9,710 nucleotides of DNA from Bacilli bacterium (lineage in GTDB: Bacteria; Bacillota_I; Bacilli_A; RF39; UBA660). The position numbers and the translations under genes are program-made. The stretch is from NCBI GenBank assembly GCA_028698535.1, contig JAQVDA010000022.1, positions 1 through 9,710 on the forward strand, read 5' to 3'. Positions within the stretch are counted from its first letter, which is position 1. The number at the start of each line of letters is the position of its first letter. The notes beneath the pieces were generated by a model. That model did no database searches. It was given only the letters and a program-made list of their open reading frames with translations, and had not been told where the DNA came from. Shown in pieces: positions 1 through 7,385 of the stretch.

Positions 1-1257
1 GGGTCTGATTTTGTGGAATTGTTTGTTGGGGTTGGCGCGAGCCGCGTCAGAGACATGTTTAGACAGGCTAAAAATACCGCCCCATGTTTAATTTTTATTG
101 ATGAGATAGATGCGGTGGGTAGACAAAGAGGCACTGGTCTTGGTGGTGGCCATGACGAACGTGAACAAACCCTAAATCAATTACTAACAGAGATGGATGG
201 TTTTGGGGTTAACGAAGGTATTATTATTATTGCGGCAACGAATAGACCGGATGTTTTAGACCCGGCCTTATTAAGACCTGGGCGTTTTGATCGCCAAGTT
301 ACGGTTAGTTTGCCAGATGTGAAGGCGAGAGAGGAAATATTGGCCGTTCATGCCCGTAATAAGGTGATGAAAAAAGGAATTAAACTAGAAAACATTGCCA
401 AGAGGACACCAGGGTTTAGTGGCGCTGATTTAGAAAACTTATTAAACGAAGCCGCCTTACTGGCCGTTAGACGCAACAAAGAATTTATTACAATGGCCGA
501 AATCGATGAGGCCACTGACAGGGTTTTATTAGGACCCGCCAAAAAGTCTAAAAAATATATAGAAAAAGAAAAAAGATTAGTATCTTACCACGAAGCGGGC
601 CATGTGGTAATTGGTTTAAAATTAAGTGACGCTAATATAGTTCAGAAAGTAACAATAATTCCACGGGGGGTCGCGGGCGGATACGCCATGATGATTCCTA
701 AGGAGGAAAAAATAACCGCTACAAAATCAGAGCTATTAGAGAAAATTACTGGGCTTTTAGGTGGACGAGTAGCGGAAGAATTAATTTTTAACGAAATAAC
801 AACGGGGGCTCATGATGATTTTGCGAAAGCTACTAAAATTGCGAGAAGTATGGTAACCGAATACGGAATGAGTGATTTAGGTCCAATGCAATTAGAACAA
901 CAGGAGGAAGGTGTCTTTCTAGGAAGGGATTATAATAAAAGCCGTAACTTTTCTGACCAAGTGGCGCTTGAAATTGACCAGGAGATAAGAAAAATAATGG
1001 GAGCTTGCTATGAAAAGGCAAAGAAGATTATGAAGGAACATAAAGAATTATTAAAATTAATTGCGGATAACTTATTTGAATATGAAACCTTAACTCAGGA
1101 ACAAATTGAGTATTTAGTTAAACACGGTCACATGCCAAATGACTTTAATTTAGAGGATTATAATATTAATGAATTAAAATTGATGGCTAAAGAAAAAGGA
1201 ATTAAAGGCTACTCAAAAATGAATAAGGCAGAGTTAATTGAAGAACTTAATAAATAA
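1..1257 (+). CDS. ftsH: ATP-dependent zinc metalloprotease FtsH, 5'-truncated by window edge
   Basis: FtsH is a membrane-anchored AAA+ protease that extracts and degrades misassembled membrane proteins and some soluble regulators. The reading frame is open from base 1, so the gene begins upstream; the N-terminal membrane segments and Walker A are not in the window. In window numbering, the pore loop F-V-G is at residues 8-10, Walker B (IFIDEIDA) is near residues 31-38, and the second region of homology with arginine fingers (RPGRFDR) follows at about bases 271-294. The zinc motif HEAGH is at bases 589-603, and the probable third zinc ligand is the second Asp of GAHDD (bases 817-819). ATPase and peptidase motifs are all intact. 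The 418 visible residues match the C-terminal two thirds of a normal FtsH. The last 30 or so residues form an extra tail resembling a Rho_N/SAP module, listed separately. The gene ends in TAA and is followed after 38 bases by the RDD gene with no terminator between, so they are probably co-transcribed. Confidence 0.98.
   Translation, partial: GSDFVELFVGVGASRVRDMFRQAKNTAPCLIFIDEIDAVGRQRGTGLGGGHDEREQTLNQLLTEMDGFGVNEGIIIIAATNRPDVLDPALLRPGRFDRQVTVSLPDVKAREEILAVHARNKVMKKGIKLENIAKRTPGFSGADLENLLNEAALLAVRRNKEFITMAEIDEATDRVLLGPAKKSKKYIEKEKRLVSYHEAGHVVIGLKLSDANIVQKVTIIPRGVAGGYAMMIPKEEKITATKSELLEKITGLLGGRVAEELIFNEITTGAHDDFAKATKIARSMVTEYGMSDLGPMQLEQQEEGVFLGRDYNKSRNFSDQVALEIDQEIRKIMGACYEKAKKIMKEHKELLKLIADNLFEYETLTQEQIEYLVKHGHMPNDFNLEDYNINELKLMAKEKGIKGYSKMNKAELIEELNK
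1162..1254 (+). other. Rho_N/SAP-like helical module at the FtsH C-terminus
   Basis: The final 31 codons of ftsH read as two short helices joined by a Gly-rich turn: [15 protein letters not shown], then [12 protein letters not shown]. This helix-G-I-K-G-[YF]-x-K-[ML]-x-K-x-E-L-I-x-x-[IL] pattern is the one I know from Rho N-terminal and SAP/LEM-like helical modules, which in other proteins bind nucleic acid. FtsH proteins usually end in a flexible tail shortly after the peptidase domain, without such a module. It is joined by an acidic linker (bases 1138-1161). The similarity is by eye; a function for it on FtsH is unknown. Confidence 0.5.
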
Positions 1258-1295
1258 ATTCTTTATCTGGTAAACAAAAAATATGAGGTGATTAA

Positions 1296-1916
1296 GTGAA
1301 AGCAATGTTTTTCCAACGATTATTTGCTTATGTAATCGATATTGTTCTGGTTAGTTTTATAGTGGGAATTTTAATGTCTTTGTTATTCCCCTCAGTTAAA
1401 ACTGAAAATGCCAACGATGAATTAATGACTCTTGCGGAGCGTTTAATATCTAATCAAATAACTACCGAGGTATATATTAACCGTGCGGTTGATCTTACTC
1501 ATAAGACAGCCACAAAACGAATTGGTTTAGATATAATAACTTTTACTATTTATGTATTATATTTTGTTGTATATCAGTTTTATAATGGGGGACAGACTCT
1601 TGGTAAGAGGATAATGAGAATTAGGATAATCAAAAAAGATGGCAATAAAATTAAAACAACGTCATTATCAACTAACGATTTAGCTAAGCGCAGTTTAATC
1701 ATTAACGGCTTATTAATGTCGATAATTACCCTGACTAGTTTTTTCTTAGGGAGCAAAACATTTTATTTTTATGTTTTTGTTATGGCGGAGATGCTACAAA
1801 TATTGATTGTTATTATATCTGCTTTTATGATACTATATAGAGAAGATGGCTGCGGTTTGCACGATGTTTTTGCCGGGACAAAAGTGGTTATTGATAAGGA
1901 GGTAAACATAAGATGA
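1296..1916 (+). CDS. RDD-family integral membrane protein
   Basis: This is a 206-residue membrane protein of the RDD family, named for conserved Arg and Asp residues. Here Arg8 and Asp15 lie in the first segment (R-L-F-A-Y-V-I-D), with Asp190 in the C-terminal G-L-H-D-x-x-A-G-T motif; the central G-Q-T-L-G-K-R motif is at 98-104. Predicted membrane segments are about 8-30, 78-96, 135-152 and 160-181. A polar loop of some 45 residues between the first two segments is longer than the minimal family form. The start is GTG at 1296, supported by GAGGTG at 1285-1290 with a 5-base spacer. The TGA stop overlaps the lysS ATG (ATGA, 1913-1916), indicating translational coupling. Family members have been linked to ion exchange or membrane-protein assembly, but no specific function can be assigned; proximity to ftsH is suggestive only. 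Confidence 0.88.
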   Translation: MKAMFFQRLFAYVIDIVLVSFIVGILMSLLFPSVKTENANDELMTLAERLISNQITTEVYINRAVDLTHKTATKRIGLDIITFTIYVLYFVVYQFYNGGQTLGKRIMRIRIIKKDGNKIKTTSLSTNDLAKRSLIINGLLMSIITLTSFFLGSKTFYFYVFVMAEMLQILIVIISAFMILYREDGCGLHDVFAGTKVVIDKEVNIR

Positions 1917-3388
1917 GTTTAACGGAACAGGAGATAGTAAGACGGGAAAAACTATCTAAATTAAGAGAAAAGATAAATCCCTATCCGGAACGTTATGAGA
2001 TAACTCATGAATTATTTCAAGCGAGGGAGCTTGGTGATGGTGAGAAGGGAATTAGGGTTGCCGGCAGAATTGTGTTATTAAGGAAAATGGGGAAACTTAC
2101 TTTTATTGTGATTCGCGATGTTAAAGCGGACCTACAGGTGTTAATAAAAAGCGATGTTGTGGGAGAGGATAAACATACTTTTTTTAAATCCTATTTTGAT
2201 ATAGGTGATTTTATGGGTGTTGAAGGAGAGACGTTTACTACTAAAACTGGTGAAAAAACCATTCGCGCTGATGATTTTGTTTTCTTAGGAAAAGCGTTAA
2301 AACCACTCCCCGAAAAGTTTCATGGTTTGGCAGATGCGGAATTGCGGGGCCGTTATCGTTATGTTGATTTAATTGTTAATGAAGATTCGCGGCGCAACTT
2401 TCTTTTAAAGTTTGAATTTATTAAACAACTAAGAAGATATTTAGAAGATCTTGGTTATATTGAAATAGAAACCCCCGTTCTAAATAATATTCATTCTGGG
2501 GCTTTAGCGAGACCTTTTAAGACCTATCATAACACCTTAAAAATGGAACTTTATTTAAGAATTGCTCCAGAAACATATCTTAAAAGAGCCGTTGTTGGTG
2601 GTTTTAACAAGGTGTTTGAGGTAGCGAGATGTTTTCGAAACGAGGGTATCGGGCCTAACCATTTACAGGACTTTACCATGGTAGAAGGATACGGCGCTTA
2701 TTTAAACTATAAGGATAATATGAAATTAATGCAAGAAATGTTAACGGCCGTTATAAATAAGGTTTTTGGGAGTACAACAATTGATATAAAAGACCGCCAA
2801 ATAGACCTTTTAGGCGAATGGCCTATTGTTACCTTTAGAGGGTTGATATTAAAGTATGCCAATATAGATATTGACGAATATAATACGCGCGAAAAACTCT
2901 TAACTAAAATTAAACAAGCGAAGATAGAGTTAGAATCAGAAACGCCAATAGATGTATTAGGTTTTGGTAACTTAGTTGATTTACTTTATAAAAAGGTGGC
3001 GCGACCAAAAATAATTAATCCTACCTTTTTAACGGAACATCCAACTGAAGTATCGCCTCTAGCAAGAGCTAATGATAATAACCCAAGCGTCACTGACCGC
3101 TTTCAATTAATTATTAACGGGGCGGAAATAGTTAATGCCTATTCGGAGCTGGTTGATCCAATTGAACAACGAAAAAGGCTTGAGGCTCAGGCTCAGTTAA
3201 ATAAAGAGGGCGACGAAGAAGCCATGGTAATGGATAACGATTATATTAATGCGATGGAATATGGAATGCCACCAATTTCAGGTTGGGGGATGGGCATTGA
3301 TCGTATCATTCAAATTCTAACTAATTCTGATAATATTAAAGACTGCGTACTTTTCCCGCTCTTAAAACCAGAGGATAAAACTGATTAG
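1913..3388 (+). CDS. lysS: Lysyl-tRNA synthetase, class II
   Basis: LysRS charges tRNA-Lys with lysine using ATP. The 491-residue length is normal for the bacterial class II enzyme. The N-terminal OB-fold anticodon-binding domain spans about residues 46-130. The class II catalytic core has motif 1 around 181-209, motif 2 at F-E-V-A-R-C-F-R-N-E-G (235-245) and motif 3 at G-W-G-M-G-I-D-R (457-464). Residues expected to contact lysine are present: Glu220 in A-P-E, Glu258 and Tyr260, and N-A-Y-S-E (408-412), with Tyr where E. coli has Phe. After motif 2 the sequence is G-P-N-H-L-Q-D-F-T rather than the usual R-H-N-P-E-F-T, and motif 2 has A-R-C rather than the common N-R-N or G-R-x, so it belongs to a less common LysRS subgroup. 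AAGGAGG at 1896-1902 precedes the ATG, which overlaps the RDD stop. The stop is TAG. Confidence 0.97.
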   Translation: MSLTEQEIVRREKLSKLREKINPYPERYEITHELFQARELGDGEKGIRVAGRIVLLRKMGKLTFIVIRDVKADLQVLIKSDVVGEDKHTFFKSYFDIGDFMGVEGETFTTKTGEKTIRADDFVFLGKALKPLPEKFHGLADAELRGRYRYVDLIVNEDSRRNFLLKFEFIKQLRRYLEDLGYIEIETPVLNNIHSGALARPFKTYHNTLKMELYLRIAPETYLKRAVVGGFNKVFEVARCFRNEGIGPNHLQDFTMVEGYGAYLNYKDNMKLMQEMLTAVINKVFGSTTIDIKDRQIDLLGEWPIVTFRGLILKYANIDIDEYNTREKLLTKIKQAKIELESETPIDVLGFGNLVDLLYKKVARPKIINPTFLTEHPTEVSPLARANDNNPSVTDRFQLIINGAEIVNAYSELVDPIEQRKRLEAQAQLNKEGDEEAMVMDNDYINAMEYGMPPISGWGMGIDRIIQILTNSDNIKDCVLFPLLKPEDKTD

Positions 3389-3406
3389 GATTTAGTGGAA
3401 AAAGAT

Positions 3407-3434
3407 ATTGTTTTTAGAATTATTATGATATAAT
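3407..3434 (+). promoter_or_regulatory. Extended -10 sigma-A-type promoter of the permease gene
   Basis: TGATATAAT at 3426-3434 is a perfect extended -10 (TG, one base, TATAAT). The -35 region is weak: ATTGTT at 3407-3412 with a 16-base spacer is the best candidate, consistent with an extended -10 reducing the need for a -35. Transcription would start near 3441, giving a very short leader that begins at the ribosome binding site. This implies that the permease can be transcribed separately from ftsH-lysS. Confidence 0.6.
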
Positions 3435-3442
3435 TTATCATA
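3424..3442. repeat. Perfect inverted repeat overlapping the permease promoter
   Basis: TATGATA (3424-3430) and TATCATA (3436-3442) are exact reverse complements separated by TAATT. The symmetric element covers the whole extended -10 and ends just before the Shine-Dalgarno sequence, which is the position of a repressor operator. It is AT-only apart from one G and one C, so chance is a real alternative. Confidence 0.45.
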
Positions 3443-3443
3443 G

Positions 3444-3449
3444 AGGAGG
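3444..3449 (+). promoter_or_regulatory. Ribosome binding site of the permease, favouring the second ATG
   Basis: AGGAGG lies 3 bases before the ATG at 3453 and 6 bases before the adjacent ATG at 3456. The second spacing is the more usual, so 3456 is the preferred start; the choice alters the protein by one Met. Confidence 0.6.
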
Positions 3450-3455
3450 TAAATG

Positions 3456-4859
3456 ATGAAAAGATATAAATTATTAAAAACAATCTTAACGACCATAGCC
3501 GTTTTTGTAGTCTTAACCTATTTAATCCCGGCTACTAATATAGGTTATGAAACGGTCGAAAAAGCAAGAATGGTTGTAGGGTTATGGGATCTCCCCGACT
3601 ACTTTATCAGATCTTTTGCCTATTTTGGGCATCTGGCTGTTTTTATCTTGGTAGTAGGTGGCTTTTATGGGGTTTTGAATTATACCGGTGCATATCAAGA
3701 ACTAGTAACCCAAATTGTAAAAAAGTTTAAGGGTAAGGAACATTACTTTTTAATTTATATTATGGTAATGTTAGCTGTAATTAGTTCTTTCGCTGGCGTG
3801 TCCTTGCCATTATTTTTTCTTATCCCATTTATAATTACCGTAATATTATTATTAGGTTATGATCGCTTAACGGCGTTAGCGGTTCCTTTTGGTAGTATTC
3901 TGGTGGGGGTAATGGGTTCTACCTATGCTAATGATGTCATTGGCGTTATTAGTGAAGCGTTAGCAATTGATTTTAAAGCTGGTTTAATTAGCCGTTTGTT
4001 TCTTTTGCTAGTTGCTTTAACGTTATTAATTTTATATGTGTTAAAGAGAGTAAGAAAAAGTGGTCGCGGTAGACGAAAAAAAGAAAATATATTTATTGAC
4101 CCTTTATACTTTGGTAATGAAGGTACTAAAAAATCCATTTGGCCAATAGTAATTATAATTGATTTAGTATTATTATTAATGATTATTGGTTCTTTGGCGT
4201 GGCAACAAGCGTTTGGTATAGCTTGGTTTGAAAATATTTACCAGTCAATAATGGAATTTAAAATCTTTAAGGTGGCTGTATTTAGTAAAGTACTTGGTCA
4301 AATCGCGCCTTTTGGTTATTGGACAGTAAAGGATTATATTATTTTAATCCTGTTAGCCACAACAATAATAGCTTTAATTTATAAACTAAAGTTTGATGAT
4401 TTTATTGAGGCTTTTATTAAAGGTAGCAAAACGCTCTTATCATTAGCCGTGATGGTTATTTTAATCTATGTGGTTTTATTTATCGCTACATATCATCCTT
4501 TCCATGTAACGATTATTAAAGGGATGTTTGGCCTTACACCCAAATTTAATGTGGTAATTATGACCTTAACAACTTTAATTAGTGCCCCGTTATTTGTTGA
4601 TATAACATATTCAGCGTACAGTAACTTAACCGTCATTAAAGATTTAGTAACGGAAGCCAATATTTTGCCGGTGGTGGGGTTTATCTTTCAATCGGTTTGT
4701 GGGTTAACCATGTTGGTGGCCCCAACTAGTGTATTATTAATAATTGGTTTAGAATATTTAAAGGTCCCATACATAAAGTGGTTAGGATACATCTATAGGT
4801 TTTGCCTTTATTTATTAGCTTTTGTGGTGGTAACCGCTACTGTGCTTACTTTTTTGTAA
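3456..4859 (+). CDS. DcuC/YfcC-like permease (ion transporter superfamily)
   Basis: This is a polytopic inner-membrane permease of 467 residues (468 if translation starts at the adjacent ATG, 3453), with roughly ten to eleven hydrophobic segments. Numbering from 3453, these lie near 6-25, 57-77, 97-131, 134-157, 174-197, 230-250, 292-310, 325-345, 362-385 and 400-467. A basic loop at 198-210 (RVRKSGRGRRKK) fixes that loop in the cytoplasm. The A-V-F-I-L-V-V-G-G-F segment (62-71) and the A-P-T-S ... G-L ... V-P-Y-x-K-W-L motif near the C-terminus (423-444) match the pattern I associate with YfcC/C4-dicarboxylate anaerobic carrier proteins, as does the length. Substrates in this group include dicarboxylates and amino acids; the one here cannot be read from sequence. 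The gene has its own promoter and terminator. Its place between lysS and clpC is unlike the Bacillus order, so it looks like an insertion into a housekeeping cluster. Confidence 0.72.
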   Translation: MKRYKLLKTILTTIAVFVVLTYLIPATNIGYETVEKARMVVGLWDLPDYFIRSFAYFGHLAVFILVVGGFYGVLNYTGAYQELVTQIVKKFKGKEHYFLIYIMVMLAVISSFAGVSLPLFFLIPFIITVILLLGYDRLTALAVPFGSILVGVMGSTYANDVIGVISEALAIDFKAGLISRLFLLLVALTLLILYVLKRVRKSGRGRRKKENIFIDPLYFGNEGTKKSIWPIVIIIDLVLLLMIIGSLAWQQAFGIAWFENIYQSIMEFKIFKVAVFSKVLGQIAPFGYWTVKDYIILILLATTIIALIYKLKFDDFIEAFIKGSKTLLSLAVMVILIYVVLFIATYHPFHVTIIKGMFGLTPKFNVVIMTLTTLISAPLFVDITYSAYSNLTVIKDLVTEANILPVVGFIFQSVCGLTMLVAPTSVLLIIGLEYLKVPYIKWLGYIYRFCLYLLAFVVVTATVLTFL

Positions 4860-4887
4860 AATTCATTTAATCTAACCAAAACAAATT

Positions 4888-4913
4888 AAAAACTGACTTT
4901 GTCAGTTTTTTTT
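4888..4913 (+). terminator. Rho-independent terminator after the permease gene
   Basis: A perfect 10-bp stem, AAAAACTGAC (4888-4897) with GTCAGTTTTT (4901-4910), has a TTT loop and runs into an eight-T tract (4906-4913). It lies 28 bases after the permease stop. The A-run on the left arm means it could also stop transcription on the opposite strand, although no minus-strand gene is seen. Confidence 0.92.
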
Positions 4914-4943
4914 GTTTTAATTGCCGATAAAAATAAGCAGGAA

Positions 4944-4953
4944 TGCATACAAT
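4944..4953 (+). promoter_or_regulatory. Weak candidate promoter for clpC
   Basis: A promoter is expected here because a strong terminator lies upstream. TACAAT at 4948-4953 is the best -10 (5 of 6), with TG at 4944-4945 one base off the ideal extended position. No good -35 lies at 16-18 bases; TTGCCG at 4921 is 21 bases away. I see no CtsR-type tandem GGTCAAA operator and no CIRCE (TTAGCACTC inverted repeat) in 4914-4974. Confidence 0.3.
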
Positions 4954-4961
4954 ATTATTAG

Positions 4962-4970
4962 AAAGGGTGA
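4962..4970 (+). promoter_or_regulatory. Ribosome binding site fixing the clpC start at 4975
   Basis: AAAGGGTGA lies directly upstream of ATG 4975 with normal spacing. The same AAGGGTG form precedes gltX. The alternative upstream TTG at 4921 sits just after the terminator and has no Shine-Dalgarno sequence. Confidence 0.7.
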
Positions 4971-4974
4971 AAAA

Positions 4975-7296
4975 ATGTTTGGAAAATTTAATGAAGAAAC
5001 ACAGAAGACCTTGATAACCGCCAAAAAAGAAATGTTAGTATTAAAACACCCTTATGTTGGTAGTGAACATTTAATGTTAGCTATATTGAAAAATCGTGAT
5101 AATATGGTTACACAAAAACTAAAGGAATATGGTATTGACTATAAAGCCTTTAAAACACAATTGATTAACCGAGTGGGCCTTGGGAAAGAAGAGAGTAAAT
5201 GGTTTTTATATACGCCTCTATTAAAGAGGGTGATTGAAAATGCCATTGTATATAGTAAAGAAAGCAATAATAGAGAGGTAACTATTGAACATCTTTTTCT
5301 TGGTTTATTGGAGGAAGGCGAAGGGGTCGCCATTCGTATATTTCTAGGGATGAACTTAGATGTGGAAGCGATATATAAGGAGGTTGCCAATAAAACGCGC
5401 CCTAATATAAGGTTAACACCAGAAGAGTCCTTACTATTATATGAATATGGTATTGACTTAACAAAAACCTGCCGTGAAGGGAAAGTTGATCCCGTAATAG
5501 GAAGAGATGAGGAAATAGAAAGAATAATTGAGATACTTTGCCGCCGAACTAAAAACAACCCTCTTTTAATTGGCGGGGCGGGGGTTGGGAAAACCGCCTT
5601 GGTTGAGGAACTAGGGACAAGAATTGTTAATAACACAGTTCCGAGCACATTAAAAAACAAAAAAATTATTTATTTAGATTTGCCAGCATTAGTGGCTGGG
5701 ACTAAATATCGTGGCGAATTTGAGGAGCGGGTAAAGAGAATTATTAAAGAATTAGAAACTAGCGATGATATTATTTTGTTTATCGATGAGATTCATACAA
5801 TAGTAGGGGCTGGGGGCGCTGAGGGGGCCATCGATGCTTCTAATATGTTTAAACCAGCACTAGCGCGAAATAAAATGCGTTGTATTGGGGCTACCACCCT
5901 TGATGAATACAAGAAATATATTGAAAATGATGCAGCGTTAGAAAGGAGGTTTCAAAAAGTTATTGTTGATGAACCAGATAAAAAGAAGCTAAGGGATATC
6001 TTATTGAAACTAAAACCAATTTATGAATCTTTTCATAATGTATTTATTGAGGAAAAAATGGTCGATGAAATGATATATTTTTCTAGTAAATATATATATG
6101 ATCGCAAGGAACCTGACAAGACAATTGATTTATTAGATGAAGTCTGTGCCAAGGTTAAATTGAAAGAAACAACGCTTGATCGCCGTTTAACTAAGTTAAA
6201 GGAAGAAGCGGGGAAAATAATTAAGGAAAAAAATAAAGCCATTATTGTTCAGGATTTTAATCGTGCCTCGGCATTAAGGGAGGAAGAAAAAAGATTGATG
6301 GAGAGGGTAAATAAAATTGAAATAAATCGCTTCAATAAAAAACAAATTAATAAAGTTAAAAAAGAAGATATAATTAAGGTGGTAGAGGTTAAAACAAAGA
6401 TTCCAATCTATGAATTAGAAAAAAACAGTGCGATTAAATGTAATAAACTTAAACAAAATTTAAAAAAGGAGATTATTGGGCAAGATGACGCGATTGATCA
6501 ACTGTTAAAAGTTAATCGTCGCATAAAATTAGGTTTAAAAGAAGAAACTAGACCATATTCGTTATTTTTTGTCGGTGGAACCGGAGTGGGTAAAACTAAA
6601 TTAGCAACTCTTTTTGGGGAGTTTATAGTAGGGAATAACAATATTATAAAATTGGATATGAGCGAATATAAAGAAGCGTATTCAGCGAGTAAGATAATTG
6701 GGGCACCTCCCGGATATATAGGGTATATGGATAATAAAAACATCCTAGAAGAAATAAAAAACAAACCACATGCTTTAATTATTGTTGATGAGGTTGAAAA
6801 GGCCCACCATAGTGTTACCAACCTGTTTTTACAAATATTAGAAGATGGAAAGATTAAAGATAGTAAAGGAACCCTTGTTCGCTTTGATAATAATGTTATT
6901 ATATTTACTTCTAATATCGGTTTTAAAGAGAAACAAGTAGGATTTAATAAGCAGAAGGAGAATATAAAAACGGCTTTACAAGAACAATTTGGGCCAGAGT
7001 TTATTAATAGAATTGATAATATTATTATTTTTAATCTTCTGAATGAGCACAATATTAACGAAATAATAAGGTCAAAAATAAAGTTGATAAAGAACAAAAT
7101 AAAAAATAAAGGTATTAATATTAGAATTAATCAGAAACTGGTCGATATAATAAAGGAACAAAGTGATTATGAAACAATGGGTGCGCGACGGATAGAACGA
7201 ATAGTACGGGAGAGACTAGAAACCATTATTATTAATCAATTAATAAAAGATGAGATGGTGTCTAAGGATGAGAACATAAAAACCGTGGTATCGTAA
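4975..7296 (+). CDS. clpC: ATP-dependent Clp protease ATP-binding subunit ClpC
   Basis: ClpC is a cytosolic Hsp100 unfoldase that feeds proteins to ClpP. The 773-residue chain has the full domain order: two N-terminal Clp repeats (about 1-140), AAA1, a short coiled middle domain and AAA2. AAA1 shows Walker A G-G-A-G-V-G-K-T (200-207), pore loop K-Y-R-G (244-247), Walker B I-L-F-I-D-E (267-272) and R324-R325. AAA2 shows Walker A G-G-T-G-V-G-K-T (534-541), pore loop G-Y-I-G-Y (580-584), Walker B L-I-I-V-D-E (601-606), R679 and the sensor-2 G-A-R (736-738). The UVR-like middle domain keeps D-F ... A-S-A-L-R (Phe428, Arg435), with the spacing of the residues known to hold ClpC in its resting assembly. 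V-G-F at 655-657 (bases 6937-6945) is the ClpP-docking loop. It is about 40 residues shorter than Bacillus ClpC (810), and the conserved W-T-G-[IV]-P linker reads K-T-K-I-P. The start is the typical M-F-G-K-F; the frame is open upstream to TTG 4921 but lacks a ribosome site there. Confidence 0.96.
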   Translation: MFGKFNEETQKTLITAKKEMLVLKHPYVGSEHLMLAILKNRDNMVTQKLKEYGIDYKAFKTQLINRVGLGKEESKWFLYTPLLKRVIENAIVYSKESNNREVTIEHLFLGLLEEGEGVAIRIFLGMNLDVEAIYKEVANKTRPNIRLTPEESLLLYEYGIDLTKTCREGKVDPVIGRDEEIERIIEILCRRTKNNPLLIGGAGVGKTALVEELGTRIVNNTVPSTLKNKKIIYLDLPALVAGTKYRGEFEERVKRIIKELETSDDIILFIDEIHTIVGAGGAEGAIDASNMFKPALARNKMRCIGATTLDEYKKYIENDAALERRFQKVIVDEPDKKKLRDILLKLKPIYESFHNVFIEEKMVDEMIYFSSKYIYDRKEPDKTIDLLDEVCAKVKLKETTLDRRLTKLKEEAGKIIKEKNKAIIVQDFNRASALREEEKRLMERVNKIEINRFNKKQINKVKKEDIIKVVEVKTKIPIYELEKNSAIKCNKLKQNLKKEIIGQDDAIDQLLKVNRRIKLGLKEETRPYSLFFVGGTGVGKTKLATLFGEFIVGNNNIIKLDMSEYKEAYSASKIIGAPPGYIGYMDNKNILEEIKNKPHALIIVDEVEKAHHSVTNLFLQILEDGKIKDSKGTLVRFDNNVIIFTSNIGFKEKQVGFNKQKENIKTALQEQFGPEFINRIDNIIIFNLLNEHNINEIIRSKIKLIKNKIKNKGINIRINQKLVDIIKEQSDYETMGARRIERIVRERLETIIINQLIKDEMVSKDENIKTVVS

Positions 7297-7312
7297 ACCA
7301 GACTAAGAACGG

Positions 7313-7332
7313 AAGCATAAAAATGCTTTTTT
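7313..7332 (+). terminator. Rho-independent terminator after clpC
   Basis: AAGCAT (7313-7318) pairs with ATGCTT (7323-7328) around an AAAA loop, extendable by G-U pairs, and leads into a T tract (7327-7332, then CTTT). It lies 16 bases after the clpC stop. The stem is short, so termination may be partial. The ATG at 7323, in frame with gltX, falls inside this hairpin. Confidence 0.75.
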
Positions 7333-7354
7333 CTTTAATTAGGCTGTTAATATA

Positions 7355-7363
7355 TGATAAGAT
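7355..7363 (+). promoter_or_regulatory. Candidate extended -10 promoter for gltX
   Basis: TGATAAGAT (7355-7363) fits an extended -10 (TG, one base, TAAGAT). The -35 position at 17 bases reads TTAATT (7335-7340), a poor match. Its place between the clpC terminator and the gltX ribosome site makes it plausible, but the region is AT-rich throughout. Confidence 0.38.
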
Positions 7364-7373
7364 AAAGGAAGAA

Positions 7374-7380
7374 AAGGGTG
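7374..7380 (+). promoter_or_regulatory. Ribosome binding site fixing the gltX start at 7386
   Basis: AAGGGTG ends 5 bases before ATG 7386. Starting here gives the family-typical N-terminus M-K-K-V-R-T-R-F-A-P-S-P-T-G. The upstream ATG at 7323 would add 21 unrelated residues and lies in the clpC terminator. Confidence 0.8.
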
Positions 7381-7385
7381 ATAAA

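Noticed and set aside
1258..1295. Possible terminator or promoter between ftsH and the RDD gene
   Set aside because: No stem with a T tract and no convincing -10/-35 pair is visible; only the ribosome site at 1285-1290 is supported.
1391..1404. TCAGTT-AA-AACTGA inverted repeat
   Set aside because: It lies inside the RDD coding region, has a two-base loop and no following T tract; most likely chance.
4921..4974. TTG-initiated 18-codon extension of ClpC
   Set aside because: It has no ribosome binding site, begins right after the terminator T tract, and the ClpC family normally starts at M-F-G-x-F, which is ATG 4975 with AAAGGGTGA before it.
5139..5660. 173-codon minus-strand open frame inside clpC
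   Set aside because: It is antisense to the N-domain and AAA1 Walker A region, which are clearly conserved in the plus frame; there is no ribosome site or promoter evidence for it.
7071..7077. GGTCAAA resembling half a CtsR box
   Set aside because: It is a single copy deep inside clpC coding sequence, without the second heptamer at the required spacing.
6498..7097. 199-codon minus-strand open frame inside clpC
   Set aside because: It lies wholly within the AAA2 coding region, has low-complexity Ser/Leu/Ile-rich translation typical of the antisense of an AT-rich gene, and matches nothing I recognise.
7323..7385. Upstream ATG giving GluRS 21 extra N-terminal residues
   Set aside because: The ATG lies inside the clpC terminator hairpin, and the extension is unlike any GluRS N-terminus; ATG 7386 has a well-spaced AAGGGTG.
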